64,000 bases of DNA from an uncultured Burkholderiales bacterium (GTDB taxonomy: Bacteria; Pseudomonadota; Gammaproteobacteria; Burkholderiales; Burkholderiaceae_C), in contig CALBSC010000078.1 of assembly GCA_937927685.1 (NCBI GenBank), positions 62,001 to 126,000 on the forward strand, given 5' to 3'. Shown one piece after another: positions 24,585 to 33,562 of the stretch (position 1 is its first letter; every line of letters begins with the position of its first letter). Position numbers and translations under genes: made by a program. The notes below the pieces were generated by a model. That model saw nothing but the letters and a program-made list of their open reading frames with translations. It did no database searches and was not told where the DNA came from.

Positions 24585-25736
24585 ATGAACCCGTACATCG
24601 ACGACGATTTGCAGACCCTGGCCGAGCATGCCCGGCGCTTTGCCGAGGGCCGGGTGGCGCCCGGGTTCCAGGAGCGCGATCAGACGCGTGTGCTCGATCG
24701 CGACATCATGCGCGAGATGGGTGCGATGGGCTTCATTGCGCCCGAGCTGCCCGAGTCCATGGGCGGTCAAGGGATGGGCTCATTGGCTGCAGGGGTCATT
24801 CACGAAGAGATCGCGCGGGCGGACTTGAGCATCAGCTACATCAACCTGCTGGCGTCGCTCAATGGCCAAATCCTGGCCCACCATGGTGACCCCACCGTGG
24901 TGCGCCCCTGGCTCGCCAAACTGGTGAGTGGCGAGGCGCTGTTTGCGATTGCCCTGACCGAGCCGCGAGGGGGCTCGGACGCGGCGAATCTGCGGCTGCG
25001 TGTCGAGCGGGTGGGCGACGAGTATGTGATCAACGGCGAAAAAACCTCGATCTCGGCCGCCGATCAGGCCGATGCTGTGGTCGTGTTCGGTCGCACCGGC
25101 ACGCCCGAGTCGGGTGCCCACGGCGTGACCGCACTGCTGGTGCCCACCGACGTGCCTGGCCTGACCCGCACACGCTTTGATTGCCACGGCCAGCGCGCCA
25201 TCGGCCGCGGTTCGCTGTTCTTTGAAAACGTGCGTGTCCCGGTCAATCATCGCCTGGGCGATGAGAACAAGGGCTTTGTGCAGGTGATGCAGGGCTTTGA
25301 TTTCTCACGCGCACTCATTGGCTTGCAGGTGCTGGCAGTGGCCAAGATTGCCCTGGAAGAAACCTGGGCCTACGTGGCCCAGCGTCAGGCCTTTGGCAAG
25401 CCGTTGTCGGCCTTCCAGGGCGTGTCACATCCGCTGGCCGATTTTGAAACCCAGGTGGAGGCCGCGCGCTTGCTGTGTCTGCAAACCCTGTGGCTCAAGG
25501 ACCGCGAACTGCCGCACACCTCGCAGGCAGCCATGTGCAAATGGTGGGGCCCCAAGCTGGCCTATGACGTGGTGCACCAATGCCTGCTGTCCTTTGGCCA
25601 TGGGGGCTACGACCGCGGTGTGATGGAGCAACGGCTGCGCGATGTGCTGGGCTTCCAGATCGGGGACGGCACGGCGCAAATCATGAAAACCATCGTGGCG
25701 CGTGACCGCGCCGGCCGTCACGCGGTCCCGAACTGA
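24585..25736 (+). CDS. aliB: Acyl-CoA dehydrogenase, cyclohexanecarboxyl-CoA type (AliB-like)
   Basis: A 383-residue FAD enzyme of the acyl-CoA dehydrogenase family, which would introduce the double bond into a cyclohexane- or cyclohexene-carboxyl-CoA ring. Family marks include ALTEPRGGSDAANL and the C-terminal helix ending ARDRAGR. The C-terminal position that is glutamate in medium-chain enzymes (EGT) is aspartate here (D361, GDGT), so the catalytic base may differ. AGGAGAT gives a good ribosome site. The last 19 bp overlap the end of the convergent flavoprotein gene. Confidence 0.8.
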   Translation: MNPYIDDDLQTLAEHARRFAEGRVAPGFQERDQTRVLDRDIMREMGAMGFIAPELPESMGGQGMGSLAAGVIHEEIARADLSISYINLLASLNGQILAHHGDPTVVRPWLAKLVSGEALFAIALTEPRGGSDAANLRLRVERVGDEYVINGEKTSISAADQADAVVVFGRTGTPESGAHGVTALLVPTDVPGLTRTRFDCHGQRAIGRGSLFFENVRVPVNHRLGDENKGFVQVMQGFDFSRALIGLQVLAVAKIALEETWAYVAQRQAFGKPLSAFQGVSHPLADFETQVEAARLLCLQTLWLKDRELPHTSQAAMCKWWGPKLAYDVVHQCLLSFGHGGYDRGVMEQRLRDVLGFQIGDGTAQIMKTIVARDRAGRHAVPN

Positions 25737-26980
25737 CCTGGATGCTGGCTGCGCAGCCAGCGCAAAGCGCCCAGCCCGGCGGCCCGGCCGGTGGCCATCG
25801 AGGCCGTGAGCAAATAGCCCCCGGTGGGTGCGTCCCAGTCCAGCATTTCACCGGCCACAAACACGCCAGGGCAGGGCTGCAGCATCAGGTCGGCATTCAC
25901 CGCCTCGAAATCCACCCCGCCCGCGGTGCTGATGGCCTCGGCCAGGGGGCGCGCAGCCTGCACCTGCAAGGGCAAGGCCTTGATGGTCTGGGCCACGTGG
26001 GTCAGGTCGTGCCATCCGTCCTTGCCCAGCACTTCGAACAACAGCGCCGTTTTCACCCCCTGCAGCCCCAGACGGCTTTGCAGATGGCTGGACATCGAGC
26101 GACTGCCCCGCGGATGACGCAACTCGGCTTCCACACGCGCCAGGTCATGCTGTGGCAGCAAATCGAGCGTGAAACGGGCAACGCCTTGGGTCTTCAATTG
26201 CTGGCGCAGGGCGGCCGACGCGGCGTAGATGAGACTGCTCTCGACGCCATACTCGGTGATCACGAATTCGCCGGGCTTGCGCTCCCACTGCCCATCGGCG
26301 TGCTGCACGCTCAGCGCCACGGGTTTCACCGGCGTGCCTGCAAAGCGGCTGCGCAGATGCGCGCTCCAGTTCACCTCAAACCCGCAGTTGGAACTTTGCA
26401 AGTCATGGACCTTCACCTGGCGTGCTTTCAGCCACGGCACCCAGGCCCCGTCCGACCCGAGTTGTGGCCAGCTGCCTCCGCCCAGCGCCAGGATGGTGGC
26501 CACCGGCTGCACGCTCACGGGCTGGCCGGCATGCACCAGTTGCAGGCTGCCATCCGGATGCCAGCCCAACCAGCGATGTCGCACGTGTGTGCGAACCCCC
26601 AGGCTTCGCAAGCGGTGCAGCCAGGCGCGCAGCAGGGGCGAGGCTTTCATCTGCGTGGGGAACACCCGCCCGGAGCTGCCCACAAAGGTTTCGATGCCCA
26701 GGCCATGCACCCACTCGCGCAGCGCTGACGCGTCAAAGGCCTCCAGCGCCGGCTGCAGAGCGGCTTGACGATCGCCATAGCGGCGTGCAAACCGCTCCTG
26801 CGGTTCGCTGTGGGTGATGTTCAAGCCGCCCACGCCTGCGCGCAGGAATTTACGGCCCAGTGACGGCATGGCGTCGTACACATCGACAGCGCAACCGGCC
26901 ATGGCCAGCACCTCGGCCGCCATGAGACCCGCCGGGCCCCCGCCGATCACCGCCACCCCAGGAGAATTTTCAACAGACAT
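25718..26980 (-). CDS. HI0933/YhiN-family flavoprotein (NAD(P)/FAD-dependent oxidoreductase)
   Basis: A 420-residue flavoprotein of the HI0933 (BaiN/YhiN-like) family. The FAD motif GGGPAG is near residue 12, followed by GRKFLRAGVGGLNITHS, a hallmark of the family, and the C-terminal ends with FVAGEMLDWDAPTGGY. Some relatives reduce unsaturated ring compounds, but most members have no known substrate. ATG 26980 is used; ATG 26989 would add three residues. It is convergent with aliB and shares 19 bp with it. Confidence 0.88.
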   Translation of the reverse strand: MSVENSPGVAVIGGGPAGLMAAEVLAMAGCAVDVYDAMPSLGRKFLRAGVGGLNITHSEPQERFARRYGDRQAALQPALEAFDASALREWVHGLGIETFVGSSGRVFPTQMKASPLLRAWLHRLRSLGVRTHVRHRWLGWHPDGSLQLVHAGQPVSVQPVATILALGGGSWPQLGSDGAWVPWLKARQVKVHDLQSSNCGFEVNWSAHLRSRFAGTPVKPVALSVQHADGQWERKPGEFVITEYGVESSLIYAASAALRQQLKTQGVARFTLDLLPQHDLARVEAELRHPRGSRSMSSHLQSRLGLQGVKTALLFEVLGKDGWHDLTHVAQTIKALPLQVQAARPLAEAISTAGGVDFEAVNADLMLQPCPGVFVAGEMLDWDAPTGGYLLTASMATGRAAGLGALRWLRSQHPGQFGTA

Positions 26981-27068
26981 GGCCTGCATGTTAGTGGATG
27001 GCCAGCACCCACCCTGGCCCCCCGTGGTTCAACGAACAGAGTTTGAACGGGGCAGGCGCGATAAAGGA

Positions 27069-27082
27069 GGGTGGTACCACCC
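27069..27082. promoter_or_regulatory. Perfect palindrome upstream of phaC
   Basis: GGGTGGT-ACCACCC is a perfect 14-bp palindrome 80 bp before phaC. GTTCAA (27027-27032) and TTGAAC (27043-27048) form another inverted repeat upstream. The core TGGTACCA resembles GntR-type operators, though no such regulator is adjacent. Confidence 0.4.
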
Positions 27083-27161
27083 GGCTGGCGAGGGCTGTCC
27101 GGGCGGATGGGGTGAGTCCACCCACGGGGAAGTCCTGCATGACACGGTTCGGGAAGTGCAC

Positions 27162-28898
27162 ATGAGCAACAAAGCGGATACAGCACCTCCGCATGATCTG
27201 GACAAGATCATCAACGCCAACATCGCCCGGTTGACCTCGGGCCTGTCGCCAGCTTCCCTGTTCAACGCGTATGTGGATTGGATGATCCACCTGGGCTTCT
27301 CCCCGGGCAAGCAACATGAACTCTCGGCCAAGGCGGGCAACAAGGCGCGCAAGCTGCTGGCGCACCTGATGCAAAGCGCCTGGCGCCAGGGTGAAACCTG
27401 CATCGACCCCTTGCCGCAGGACACCCGGTTTGCCGCGGAGGAATGGCGGCAGATGCCCTATCAGGCCATCTACCAGGGTTTTCTGATGCAACAGCAGTGG
27501 TGGCACAACGCCACCACCGATGTGCCCGGGGTGAGTCACCACCATGAGCGGGTGCTGGACTTCACCTCGCGCCAGATGCTGGACGTCGTATCGCCCTCCA
27601 ACTTCTTCTGGACCAACCCCGAGGTACTGCGCCGCACGATCGATCGCGGGGGGCTCAACCTGTTGGAGGGGGCGCGCAACTGGTCGGAGGATGTGGTGCG
27701 CTGGCTGTCGGCCAAATCACCGTTGAACACGGATCACTTTCGACCGGGGCATGAGGTCGCCATCACGCCAGGCCACGTGGTGTACCGGAACCACCTGATC
27801 GAACTCATCCAGTACAACGCCCAAACCCCCGAGGTGCACGCCAGCCCCGTCCTGATCGTGCCATCGTGGATCATGAAGTACTACATCCTGGACCTGTCGC
27901 CGCACAACTCGATGGTGCGCTATTTGGTCAGCCGCGGACACACGGTATTCATGGTGTCCTGGCGCAATCCCCAGGCCAAGGACTGGGCCCTGGGCATGGA
28001 TGATTACCTCAACAATGGCGTGATGGATGCCATTCGGGTGGTGAGCGAGCGGGTGCCCAGGCAGCGGATTCAGGCGGTGGGCTATTGCCTGGGGGGAACC
28101 TTGCTGTCCATCGCCGCGGCCCTGATGGCCCGCAACGACGACACACGGCTGAAATCCCTGAGCCTGCTGGCCTCCCAGGTGGACTTCACCGAACCGGGTG
28201 AACTGGCCTTGTTCATCGACGACAGCCAGCTGACCTTTCTCGACGGTGTGATGTCGGAACAGGGCTACCTCGATGGCAAGCAAATGGCAGGGGCCTTCAC
28301 CCTGCTGAACCAGCGCGATCTGGTGTTCTCGCGCCTGGTTCGCGAATACTGGCTGGGCCAGCGCGCGCCCGTCACCGACCTCATGGCCTGGAATGCCGAC
28401 GCCACCCGCATGCCTTATCGCCAGCACAGCCACTACCTGCACAGCCTGTACCACCACAACGACCTGGCCGAGGGGCGCTACATCGTTGACGGCCGACCCG
28501 TGGTATTGCGGGACGTGCGCCTGCCGGTCTTCTGTCTGGGCACGCAGCGTGACACCGTGTCCCCGTGGCGCTCGGTCTACAAGCTGCACCTGTTCACCTC
28601 GACGGAACTCACGTTTTGTCTCACCAGCGGGGGACACAACGCCGGCGTGGTCAACCCGCCGGGGGGCAGCAGCCCGCGGCATTACCAGCTGTCGCGTCGC
28701 CGGCAAGGGGCCAAATACCAGGATCCGGACACCTGGGCGGAAGAAGTCGCCATCCATCCGGGGTCCTGGTGGCCCGCCTGGGCGCATTGGCTGGAAGGGC
28801 AGGCTGGCCCGCTGCGCAAGGCCACGCGCACGGGAATCCCCGCATCCGGCCATGCTTCGCATGGCGAAGCGCCCGGCCACTATGTGCTGGAACGCTGA
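27162..28898 (+). CDS. phaC: Polyhydroxyalkanoate synthase (class I, PhaC)
   Basis: A 578-residue PHA polymerase that joins 3-hydroxyacyl-CoA units into storage polymer at granule surfaces. The catalytic triad is visible: C309 in the lipase-like box GYCLGG, D464 in TQRDTVSPW and H492 in SGGHNAGV. The length is typical for class I. ATG 27162 is used; an in-frame extension to 26814 would run into the flavoprotein gene and the palindrome. phaA and phaB are not adjacent, so this may be a second synthase. Confidence 0.93.
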   Translation: MSNKADTAPPHDLDKIINANIARLTSGLSPASLFNAYVDWMIHLGFSPGKQHELSAKAGNKARKLLAHLMQSAWRQGETCIDPLPQDTRFAAEEWRQMPYQAIYQGFLMQQQWWHNATTDVPGVSHHHERVLDFTSRQMLDVVSPSNFFWTNPEVLRRTIDRGGLNLLEGARNWSEDVVRWLSAKSPLNTDHFRPGHEVAITPGHVVYRNHLIELIQYNAQTPEVHASPVLIVPSWIMKYYILDLSPHNSMVRYLVSRGHTVFMVSWRNPQAKDWALGMDDYLNNGVMDAIRVVSERVPRQRIQAVGYCLGGTLLSIAAALMARNDDTRLKSLSLLASQVDFTEPGELALFIDDSQLTFLDGVMSEQGYLDGKQMAGAFTLLNQRDLVFSRLVREYWLGQRAPVTDLMAWNADATRMPYRQHSHYLHSLYHHNDLAEGRYIVDGRPVVLRDVRLPVFCLGTQRDTVSPWRSVYKLHLFTSTELTFCLTSGGHNAGVVNPPGGSSPRHYQLSRRRQGAKYQDPDTWAEEVAIHPGSWWPAWAHWLEGQAGPLRKATRTGIPASGHASHGEAPGHYVLER

Positions 28899-28993
28899 CA
28901 CCGGCCATGGGCCGTCGGCGAGGCCGGGCGCCGCTGTCGTCCATGCTGTCCGGGCGGCGGCCCGCTGGCCGGCTGGCGCCCGGGATGGGCTTT

Positions 28994-29012
28994 ATGTCAT
29001 GCAAATGTCACA
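28994..29012 (+). promoter_or_regulatory. Pho box upstream of pstS
   Basis: TGTCATG-CAAA-TGTCACA (28995-29012) has the 7-4-7 layout of a PhoB binding site, with both heptamers close to CTGTCAT. A -10-like TACAGT lies at 29022-29027, 9 bp downstream, and pstS starts at 29062. It would place the whole pst operon under PhoB control during phosphate limitation. Confidence 0.82.
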
Positions 29013-29061
29013 CAAGACCACTACAGTCCACTTCAACCTTTGCCACTCACAGGATTGACTC

Positions 29062-30093
29062 ATGACCACGATGCCCCGCTCCCTGCTTTCTCTGGCCTGC
29101 GCACTGGGCCTCTCGTTGGCGGCCTACGCCCAGGACATCACCGGGGCCGGCGCCAGCTTCCCGGCCCCGCTGTACAGCAAGTGGGCCTCGGAGTACAACA
29201 AAGCCACCAACCTCAAGGTCAATTACCAGTCGGTGGGCTCGGGCGCTGGCATCAAGCAGATCGATGCCAAAACCGTGGACTTTGGCGCTTCGGACATGCC
29301 GCTCAAGGACGATGAACTGGCGCAGAAGAACCAGATGCAATTTCCCACCGTGATTGGCGGCGTGGTGCCGGTGATCAACATTGCCGGCTTCACGCCCGGA
29401 CAGCTCAAGCTGACCGGCGAGGTGCTGGCCGACATTTTCCTGGCCAAGATCACCAAGTGGAACGATCCTGCCATCAAGGCCCTGAACCCCGGCCTGAACC
29501 TGCCCGATGCCGCCATTGCACCGGTGCGTCGCTCGGACGGTTCCGGCACGACCTTCCTGTTCACCAATTACCTCAGCAAGGTCAGCGCTGACTGGAAAGC
29601 CAAGGTCGGCGACGGCACCGCCGTGAACTGGCCCACCGGTGCGGGTGGCAAGGGCAACGAGGGCGTGGCCGCTTTCGTCAACCGACTGCCCAACTCCATT
29701 GGCTATGTGGAGTACGCCTACGTCAAGCAAAACAAGATGGTGTTTGCCCAGATGAAGAACGCCTCGGGTGTTTACGTCTCGCCCGACGACTCGGCCTTCA
29801 AGGCTGCTGCGGCCGGCGCGGAGTGGAGCAAGTCCTTCTACCAGATCCTGACCAACCAGAACGGCAAGGATGCCTGGCCCATCACCGGTGCCACCTTCAT
29901 CCTCATGCACAAGGTGCAAGACAAACCCGTCAATGCCAGCGGCGTCCTGAAGTTTTTCGACTGGGCCTACAAGAACGGCGACAAAACGGCGGACGATCTG
30001 GACTATGTGCCGATGCCGGCCAGCGTCAAGGACGCCATCCGCAAGTCCTGGGCCAACATCAAGGACGATTCGGGCAAGTCGATCGCTTACTGA
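29062..30093 (+). CDS. pstS: Phosphate ABC transporter substrate-binding protein PstS
   Basis: A 343-residue periplasmic phosphate receptor. A signal peptide ends at AYAQ and the mature protein begins with ITGAGASFPAPLY, the well-conserved PstS N-terminus. The SDGSGTTFLF segment carries phosphate-contacting residues. It is the first gene of the pst-pho operon behind a Pho box. AGGATT upstream is the likely ribosome site. Confidence 0.97.
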   Translation: MTTMPRSLLSLACALGLSLAAYAQDITGAGASFPAPLYSKWASEYNKATNLKVNYQSVGSGAGIKQIDAKTVDFGASDMPLKDDELAQKNQMQFPTVIGGVVPVINIAGFTPGQLKLTGEVLADIFLAKITKWNDPAIKALNPGLNLPDAAIAPVRRSDGSGTTFLFTNYLSKVSADWKAKVGDGTAVNWPTGAGGKGNEGVAAFVNRLPNSIGYVEYAYVKQNKMVFAQMKNASGVYVSPDDSAFKAAAAGAEWSKSFYQILTNQNGKDAWPITGATFILMHKVQDKPVNASGVLKFFDWAYKNGDKTADDLDYVPMPASVKDAIRKSWANIKDDSGKSIAY

Positions 30094-30099
30094 GTCTGC

Positions 30100-30121
30100 G
30101 GGCAGTGCGATGATGCTGCCC
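30100..30121 (+). other. Stem-loop between pstS and pstC
   Basis: GGGCAG (30100-30105) and CTGCCC (30116-30121) form a 6-bp stem with a 10-nt loop in the 46-bp pstS-pstC gap. Such structures can stabilise the upstream message so that the binding protein is made in excess. No strong T-tract follows. Confidence 0.4.
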
Positions 30122-30139
30122 TATTGACCGATACGTTCT

Positions 30140-31168
30140 ATGTCAACCCTGATCACAGACCCGGCTCGCTCCTCTCTGGGCGGCGAGCCGACTGCCCGTC
30201 CCATGACCACTCCGCCTGATACTCCCCCTCGGTTCTGGACCGACCTGATGGACAAGTTGTTCGCCTGGGCAGCCCTGGGCGCAGCTGTTCTGACCCTGGC
30301 CGCACTGGTGGGTATCTTGTTGTCATTGATTGCCGGTGCGTGGCCGGCCATCCACGAGTACGGGTTGGGTTTTGTGACGCGATCGGTGTGGGATCCGGTC
30401 AAGAACGATTACGGCGGCTTGGTGATGATCTATGGCACCCTGGCCACGTCGATCATCGCGTTGCTGATCGCCGTGCCGGTCAGCTTTGGCATCGCACTTT
30501 TTTTGACGGAGCTGTCCCCCGCCTGGCTCAAGCGCCCGCTGGGCACGGCCATTGAATTGCTGGCTGCCATTCCATCCATCGTGTACGGCATGTGGGGCTT
30601 GCTGGTGTTCGGCCCGATCCTGTCCACCTACGTACAAATTCCGCTTCAGCAAGCGCTCGGCCAAGTGCCGGTGCTGGGTTCGCTGGTGTCAGGTCCCCCG
30701 GTGGGCATTGGCATTTTGTCGGCCGGCATCATCCTGGCCATCATGATCATCCCCTTCATTGCGTCGGTGATGCGTGATGTGTTCGAGGTCACGCCCCCCA
30801 TGCTCAAGGAGTCGGCCTACGGACTGGGCTCCACCACCTGGGAGGTGATGTCGAAAGTGGTGTTGCCCTACACCAAGGCCGGTGTGATGGGGGGCATCAT
30901 GCTGGGCCTGGGTCGCGCCCTGGGCGAGACCATGGCGGTGACCTTTGTCATTGGCAACATGAACCAGCTCAATTCATTGAGCGTGTTCGAAGCGGCCAAC
31001 AGCATCACCTCGGCACTGGCCAATGAGTTTGCCGAGGCCTCTGATGGATTGCACCAGGCTTCGCTCATCTACCTGGGTCTCATCCTCTTTTTCATCACCT
31101 TCGTGGTGCTGGCCTTGTCCAAGTGGCTGCTGGCGCGCATGCAGCGTCAGGAAGGAGCGAAATCATGA
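30140..31168 (+). CDS. pstC: Phosphate ABC transporter permease PstC
   Basis: A 342-residue inner membrane permease with six or more hydrophobic segments and the ABC permease EAA-like loop around ESAYGLGSTTWEVMSKVVLP. It pairs with PstA to form the phosphate channel. An unusually polar N-terminal extension of about 35 residues precedes the first helix. The stop overlaps the pstA start by ATGA (31165-31168). Confidence 0.96.
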   Translation: MSTLITDPARSSLGGEPTARPMTTPPDTPPRFWTDLMDKLFAWAALGAAVLTLAALVGILLSLIAGAWPAIHEYGLGFVTRSVWDPVKNDYGGLVMIYGTLATSIIALLIAVPVSFGIALFLTELSPAWLKRPLGTAIELLAAIPSIVYGMWGLLVFGPILSTYVQIPLQQALGQVPVLGSLVSGPPVGIGILSAGIILAIMIIPFIASVMRDVFEVTPPMLKESAYGLGSTTWEVMSKVVLPYTKAGVMGGIMLGLGRALGETMAVTFVIGNMNQLNSLSVFEAANSITSALANEFAEASDGLHQASLIYLGLILFFITFVVLALSKWLLARMQRQEGAKS

Positions 31169-32013
31169 GCGACCCGCGCCTGACCAAATTCAAATCCCGC
31201 CAGCGGGTCAACCGGATCGCCATCGCCTTGTCCATGGCGGCCATGGCCTTCGGCCTGGTCTGGCTGATCTGGATCCTGTGGGAAACCCTCTGGCGTGGCG
31301 TTGGCGGCTTGCAACTGTCCGTGCTGACCCAGATGACGCCCGCACCCAACGAAGAGGGCGGTCTGGCCAACGCCATTTATGGCTCGTTCCTGATGGTGAT
31401 GCTGGCCACCTTTGTGGGAACCCCCATTGGCATTCTGGCGGGCGTTTACCTGTCCGAGTACAGTCCGCGCAGCGTGTTGTCCTCGGTCACCCGTTTTGTC
31501 AACGACATCCTGCTGTCGGCTCCCTCCATCGTGATCGGGCTGTTCGTGTACACGCTGATCGTGGCGCGTTTCAAATCCTTTTCCGGCTGGGCCGGGGTGG
31601 TGGCCTTGGCGCTGATCGTGGTGCCGGTGGTGATTCGCACCACCGAGAACATGTTGCAACTTGTGCCGGCGGGTTTGCGTGAAGCCGCCTACGCCCTGGG
31701 TACCCCCAAGTGGAAAGTCATCACCAGCATCACCTTGCGCGCGGCGCGTGCGGGCGTGGTGACGGGCGTGCTGCTGGCCGTGGCGCGCATCTCGGGTGAG
31801 ACCGCCCCCCTGCTGTTCACCGCCCTCAGCAACCAGTTCTGGGCCTCCAGCCTGTCCGGGCCGATGGCCAGTCTGCCGGTCACCATCTTCAAATTTGCGA
31901 TGAGCCCTTATGAGAACTGGCAGCAACTGGCCTGGGCCGGCGTCTTTCTCATCACCTTGGCCGTGTTGGGCCTGAACATCCTGGCCCGTGTGGTCACCCG
32001 TCAAAAAGCCTGA
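31165..32013 (+). CDS. pstA: Phosphate ABC transporter permease PstA
   Basis: A 282-residue permease with six hydrophobic segments and the loop REAAYALGTPKWKVITSITL that contacts PstB. The start ATG overlaps the pstC stop by ATGA, and an upstream in-frame codon at 31123 lies within pstC and is rejected. pstB follows after 15 nt. Confidence 0.96.
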   Translation: MSDPRLTKFKSRQRVNRIAIALSMAAMAFGLVWLIWILWETLWRGVGGLQLSVLTQMTPAPNEEGGLANAIYGSFLMVMLATFVGTPIGILAGVYLSEYSPRSVLSSVTRFVNDILLSAPSIVIGLFVYTLIVARFKSFSGWAGVVALALIVVPVVIRTTENMLQLVPAGLREAAYALGTPKWKVITSITLRAARAGVVTGVLLAVARISGETAPLLFTALSNQFWASSLSGPMASLPVTIFKFAMSPYENWQQLAWAGVFLITLAVLGLNILARVVTRQKA

Positions 32014-32028
32014 TTGGAAGCATTCAAC

Positions 32029-32802
32029 ATGGACACCGCCCTGCAAACGCAAGCCAAGATCAAGGTTCAGGATCTGAACTTTTATTACGGCAAATTTCAC
32101 GCGCTCAAGAACATCAACCTGGACATTCCGGAAAAACAGGTCACGGCCTTCATCGGCCCCTCCGGCTGTGGCAAGTCCACGCTGCTGCGCGTGTTCAACC
32201 GCATGTTCGAGCTCTACCCCGAGCAACGCGCCGAAGGCCTGGTGGAGTTTGAAGGTGAAAACCTGCTGCAATCCAAGCGCGATGTGGCCCTGATCCGCGC
32301 CAAGATCGGCATGGTTTTCCAAAAGCCGACGCCTTTCCCGATGTCCATCTACGACAACATCGCCTTTGGCGTGAAGCTGTTTGAAAACCTCAGCAAAAGC
32401 GACATGGAAGACCGCGTGGAATGGGCGCTGCGCAAGGCCGCCTTGTGGACCGAGGTCAAGGACAAGCTGCAGCAAAGCGGGTCGGGGCTCTCGGGTGGTC
32501 AGCAGCAGCGTCTGTGCATTGCGCGCGGCGTGGCCATCAAGCCGGAAGTGTTGTTGCTCGACGAGCCCTGCTCGGCCCTGGACCCGATTTCCACCGCCAA
32601 GATCGAGGAACTCATCACCGAGTTGAAGCAGGACTACACCGTGGTGATCGTGACCCACAACATGCAGCAAGCCGCCCGCTGCAGCGACTACACCGCCTAC
32701 ATGTACCTGGGCGACCTGGTGGAATTCGGCCCGACCGAGCAGCTGTTCTTCAAGCCGCAACGCAAGGAAACCGAAGACTACATCACCGGCCGTTTTGGCT
32801 GA
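32029..32802 (+). CDS. pstB: Phosphate ABC transporter ATP-binding protein PstB
   Basis: A 257-residue ATPase. Walker A is GPSGCGKST (residues 43-51), the signature is LSGGQQQR and Walker B is VLLLDEP with the D-loop SALD. It energises PstCA. ATG 32029 is preferred over TTG 32014 because GGAAG lies upstream at the right distance and the family starts near here. Confidence 0.97.
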   Translation: MDTALQTQAKIKVQDLNFYYGKFHALKNINLDIPEKQVTAFIGPSGCGKSTLLRVFNRMFELYPEQRAEGLVEFEGENLLQSKRDVALIRAKIGMVFQKPTPFPMSIYDNIAFGVKLFENLSKSDMEDRVEWALRKAALWTEVKDKLQQSGSGLSGGQQQRLCIARGVAIKPEVLLLDEPCSALDPISTAKIEELITELKQDYTVVIVTHNMQQAARCSDYTAYMYLGDLVEFGPTEQLFFKPQRKETEDYITGRFG

Positions 32803-32839
32803 AGCCCGCTTGCGCGCACACGGTTTTCAAGGAAGCACC

Positions 32840-33541
32840 ATGCCCGATAAACATCTCTCGACCCAGTTCGATTCGCAACTCAACAACGTCTCCATGCGGG
32901 TGATGGAGCTCGGCGGTCTGGTGGAGTCCCAGATTCGCCAGGCGGTCTATGCCTTGTCGGAGTTCAGTGTGGAGGTGGCCGACCAGGTCATCGCCACCGA
33001 GTCACGCGTGAACATGATGGAAGTCGAGATTGACCGCGAGCTCGCCTCCATCATCGGACGCCGCCAGCCCACCGCCGTGGATCTGCGTTTGCTGCTTGCC
33101 ATCTCCAAAACCACTGCCAACCTTGAGCGTGTGGGCGATGAGGCCGAACGCATTGCGCGCATGGTCAAGTCCATCATCGCCGATGGCATGCCACGCGCTT
33201 TGCCGTCGTCAGACCTGCGCACCGCCATCGAGCTGGCCAGCGCCTTGCTGCGCAAGGCCCTGGACGCCTTTGCCCGCCTGGATGCCGTCTCGGCCGTCGA
33301 GATCCTGCGCGAGGACGGTCAGGTGGATGCAGAGTTTGACGGTTTTGTGCGCAAGCTCATCACCTACATGATGGAAGACCCGCGCACCATTTCCTCGAGT
33401 CTGGATTTGCTCTTCATCGCCAAGGCCATCGAGCGCATCGGGGACCATGCCAAGAACATCGCCGAGTTCATCATTTTCATCGTCAAAGGGGCGGACGTTC
33501 GTCACACCTCGGTTGACTACATCGAATCGAACGTGCTGTAA
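32840..33541 (+). CDS. phoU: Phosphate signalling protein PhoU
   Basis: A 233-residue all-helical protein with two copies of the PhoU three-helix domain. The conserved metal-binding repeats are seen as NLERVGDEAERIA and AIERIGDHAKNIAEFI. PhoU links the Pst transporter to PhoR and dampens the Pho response when phosphate is ample. GGAAG lies upstream of ATG 32840. Confidence 0.96.
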   Translation: MPDKHLSTQFDSQLNNVSMRVMELGGLVESQIRQAVYALSEFSVEVADQVIATESRVNMMEVEIDRELASIIGRRQPTAVDLRLLLAISKTTANLERVGDEAERIARMVKSIIADGMPRALPSSDLRTAIELASALLRKALDAFARLDAVSAVEILREDGQVDAEFDGFVRKLITYMMEDPRTISSSLDLLFIAKAIERIGDHAKNIAEFIIFIVKGADVRHTSVDYIESNVL

Positions 33542-33562
33542 CGTTCCCATTGCACACCACCC

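Noticed and set aside
26814..27161. Upstream extension of phaC
   Set aside because: It would overlap the flavoprotein gene and the palindrome, and adds sequence unlike any PhaC N-terminus.
31147..32760. 537-residue minus-strand open frame over pstA and pstB
   Set aside because: Antisense shadow of two certain ABC transporter genes; composition is low complexity and has no domain.
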